DNA of 7,219 nt from Deltaproteobacteria bacterium (lineage in GTDB: Bacteria; Desulfobacterota; Syntrophobacteria; BM002), in NCBI GenBank assembly GCA_020350905.1, contig CP070843.1:1795791-1803009 (forward strand), given 5' to 3'. Positions 5,748 to 7,219 of the stretch are shown here, in pieces (positions within the stretch are counted from its first letter, which is position 1; each line of letters starts with the position of its first letter). The notes under the pieces were generated by a model. The model ran no database searches. It saw only the letters and a list, made by a program, of their open reading frames with translations, and was not told the origin of the DNA. The position numbers and the translations under genes were made by a program.

Positions 5748-5777
5748 AGCCCAGATGATTCACGAAACATCCGGGCT
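5748..5777 (-). repeat. Intercistronic hairpin between permease and ATPase
   Basis: AGCCCAGATG (5748-5757) pairs with CATCCGGGCT (5768-5777) with one mismatch around a 10-nt loop. On the mRNA it begins at the stop codon of the permease and ends about 23 bases before the ATPase ATG. No T tract follows, so it is not an intrinsic terminator. It could stabilise or process the transcript, or be a REP-type palindrome. Confidence 0.55.
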
Positions 5778-6933
5778 ACAGGGTCCGCAACGCGTCAGTG
5801 GGGTCGATTCGGGCCGCCAGAAGCGCGGGGTAGACACTTGAGGCCAAGCCCATAATTATGGCCGTGGCAAACGCCCCAGCTGCCAGCACCGGATCGAAAA
5901 TCACTGCTATACCATTTCCACCAGTGAAAAGGGGAAGGGCGACCTTGGTGGAACCGAAGCCTACCAGGTAGCCTAAAACTCCAGCCAGAGCGGAAATTAT
6001 CCCCGCTTCCAGGAGAACTATTCTGATCACGTGGCTCCTTCGAAACCCCATTGCCCGGAAAATACCGATCTCGGAAGTCCGTTCTCTCACGCTTCCCATC
6101 ATGGTCACGAGCACCACAAGACTGCCCACCAGCACCAGTACCGCCGTGACTCCGTAGGAGAATTTTCGGAAATAATCCAATGTTTCCATGCGGGTCTGTA
6201 CCACCTGTTGAATTGCCATAACTTTGGTGTCAGGAAGCGCCACGGATATTTGCCTCACCATCTCTTCAATAGGGCAGGCATTGCAAAGGGCTGCCACCTC
6301 GACCATTGAGACCCGGCCTTCCTTTTTCAAAAGTGATTGCGCGGTGTCGAGGCGGGTGAAGACGAGCTGATCATCTTGAGACCCAGTAGCTGCCAGCACC
6401 CCCGAAACTTCCAGGTTGCTGCCGTTGACCTTGAAGTGATCTCCGGTTTTCAACTGTAAAATGCGAGCTGCTTCGGATCCCAGGAGGACACCAGAATCAC
6501 TTGGAGCCGTGCCCGCCACTTGCCACCAGGGCTTCAAGATCTTCGTGGCCTGAAAGTCGACCCCTGCAAGAAGCACCTTGCGGTCTTTCACCGCGACAGC
6601 ACCCAAGACCGTAGGCCCCATGGCGGCCACATTTGCGGCGTTTTTGATGGCTTCGACCCTGACGAGATCAGCCTGCCGAATCTCCTCCATTTCAAAGGAA
6701 ACACTCCCCAGAGAGAGTCCTCCGTAAGTAAGGGAAAGATTTTCCGTTCTCGGCAGTATGAGAATGTTGGCGCCGTACTCCTCTAGTTTCTGCTGGATGT
6801 CCTGGTTCATCGCTTCGATGAGGCCGAGGAGAGCCACTGCCGTGGAGACCGCAATGAGAAGTCCGGCGAGCACGAAAGCGGCCTTGGCTTTTCTCCGCCT
6901 GAGATTGCGGAGTGCAATATCTTTGAGATTCAT
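5776..6933 (-). CDS. ABC transporter permease, MacB/FtsX family
   Basis: Inner-membrane protein of 385 residues with the four-helix MacB/FtsX topology. TM1 lies at about 18-38, a large periplasmic domain at about 40-258, and TM2-TM4 at about 262-282, 305-325 and 350-370. Family hallmarks are visible: VRERTSEIGIFRAMG at 282-296 and the closing AARIDPTDALRTL. The periplasmic domain carries a CNAC motif (C217-C220) followed by PIEEMV, unusual for MacB and suggestive of a disulfide or metal/haem site. The start is secure: AGGAGGA at 6941-6947 stands seven bases before the ATG, and only 2 bp separate it from the stop of the DUF2318 gene. With the ATPase it should form a homodimeric complex. The Campylobacter P19 locus has two such permeases, so the single one here means either a homodimer or a second gene elsewhere. 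The substrate is unknown; iron-related redox or metal transfer is inferred from the neighbours. Confidence 0.9.
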   Translation of the reverse strand: MNLKDIALRNLRRRKAKAAFVLAGLLIAVSTAVALLGLIEAMNQDIQQKLEEYGANILILPRTENLSLTYGGLSLGSVSFEMEEIRQADLVRVEAIKNAANVAAMGPTVLGAVAVKDRKVLLAGVDFQATKILKPWWQVAGTAPSDSGVLLGSEAARILQLKTGDHFKVNGSNLEVSGVLAATGSQDDQLVFTRLDTAQSLLKKEGRVSMVEVAALCNACPIEEMVRQISVALPDTKVMAIQQVVQTRMETLDYFRKFSYGVTAVLVLVGSLVVLVTMMGSVRERTSEIGIFRAMGFRRSHVIRIVLLEAGIISALAGVLGYLVGFGSTKVALPLFTGGNGIAVIFDPVLAAGAFATAIIMGLASSVYPALLAARIDPTDALRTL

Positions 6934-6935
6934 CT

Positions 6936-7219
6936 TTAGCTCCTCCTGGCAAAATCAAAGTACTGAACACCCTGAAGTATGTCGGCGGTTTTTATAACAA
7001 GTTTATTACCCACTACTGTTCTCTCAAGTGGTGCGGGATTGCAGCCACCCTTTATTTCATTTACCTTGACGGAGGCAAATCGCTGGCCGCAGTTGCGGCA
7101 AACCATATGGTCGCCATCCTGGTAGTATCCTTTGCCCTCGCGCCAACAGACGTCGCAGGCGTCGTATGCAGCCCGGATCACTCCATCAGAGCTCTTGAGG
7201 ACGAAAAAGCTGACAGTAA
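6936..7219 (-). CDS. DUF2318-type Cys-rich periplasmic/membrane protein (C-terminal part, 5' end beyond window)
   Basis: The frame stays open to the window edge, so the 93 residues seen are a C-terminal fragment. The GTG at 7179-7181 is an internal Val in SSDGVIRAAYDACDVCW, not a start. Visible features are DACDVC, then MVCRNCGQRF, then KGGCNPAPLE: two CxxC pairs and one further Cys, the signature I know from DUF2318 proteins annotated as Fe-S- or metal-containing. Such proteins are encoded with Ftr1-type iron permeases and FtsX-type ABC genes, for example Campylobacter cj1660 near p19. The stop is 2 bp from the permease start, so the genes are co-transcribed. Its role is probably iron or electron handling in the periplasm; full-length members may also carry membrane helices, which cannot be judged here. 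Confidence 0.8.
   Translation of the reverse strand, partial: TVSFFVLKSSDGVIRAAYDACDVCWREGKGYYQDGDHMVCRNCGQRFASVKVNEIKGGCNPAPLERTVVGNKLVIKTADILQGVQYFDFARRS
6941..6947 (-). promoter_or_regulatory. Strong ribosome binding site of the permease
   Basis: AGGAGGA on the minus strand, seven bases before the permease ATG at 6933 and inside the last codons of the DUF2318 gene. The near-consensus match and the overlap point to translational coupling of the two genes. Confidence 0.8.

Noticed and set aside
7179..7181. GTG as start codon of the DUF2318 protein
   Set aside because: The frame continues upstream to the window edge with family-like sequence (VSFFVLKSSDG), so this Val is internal.
1..7219. 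tRNA, rRNA, CRISPR array, insertion sequence or phage gene
   Set aside because: I saw no cloverleaf, no direct repeat-spacer pattern, no transposase or integrase motif and no rRNA-like sequence.

Overview
The window looks like part of a chromosome from an anaerobic, sulfate-reducer-type bacterium of the Desulfobacterota (former Deltaproteobacteria). The evidence is indirect: base composition is moderate, the regulator is sigma-54 dependent, the sensor resembles ZraS/HydH, a DUF2318 plus FtsX-type ABC cassette is present, and the spacers hold degenerate repeats of a kind I associate with that group. No marker gene fixes the taxon.

Left half (1-4478): a metal/envelope-stress regulon with the divergent layout of Escherichia coli zraP-zraSR. 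On the minus strand, a 600-residue membrane histidine kinase (zraS-like, 3256-1454) overlaps by 14 bp an NtrC-family sigma-54 activator (zraR-like, 1467-91). On the plus strand lies a secreted LTxxQ protein with a Gly/Tyr/His-rich tail (zraP-like, 3861-4397), closed by a hairpin terminator. The 604-bp spacer holds the most informative non-coding signals. There are two near-identical 17-bp palindromes plus a half site (3636-3694). They lie about midway between a strong -24/-12 promoter towards zraP (3791-3806) and a weaker one towards zraSR (3532-3546). The simplest reading is a shared enhancer serving two divergent sigma-54 promoters.

Right half (4477-7219, minus strand): one apparent operon, read in the order DUF2318 Cys-rich protein (cut by the window edge), MacB/FtsX-type permease, LolD/MacB-type ATPase, and membrane-anchored CcmH/NrfF-like Cys-rich protein. 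DUF2318 proteins next to FtsX-type permeases and an ATPase are known from iron-uptake loci of the Campylobacter P19/Ftr1 kind (cj1658-cj1665), so a periplasmic iron/redox role is the best guess; the Ftr1 and P19 genes, if present, would be upstream, outside the window.

Working model: the left system senses a metal or envelope signal through a Met/His-rich periplasmic sensor domain and induces a periplasmic metal-binding chaperone. The right operon is a separate, convergent unit probably handling iron or thiol redox across the inner membrane. Smaller curiosities are a G7 run at the kinase/regulator junction, a five-unit 8-bp-period repeat that encodes the C-terminus of the ATPase, and a repeat-derived insert in the zraSR leader.
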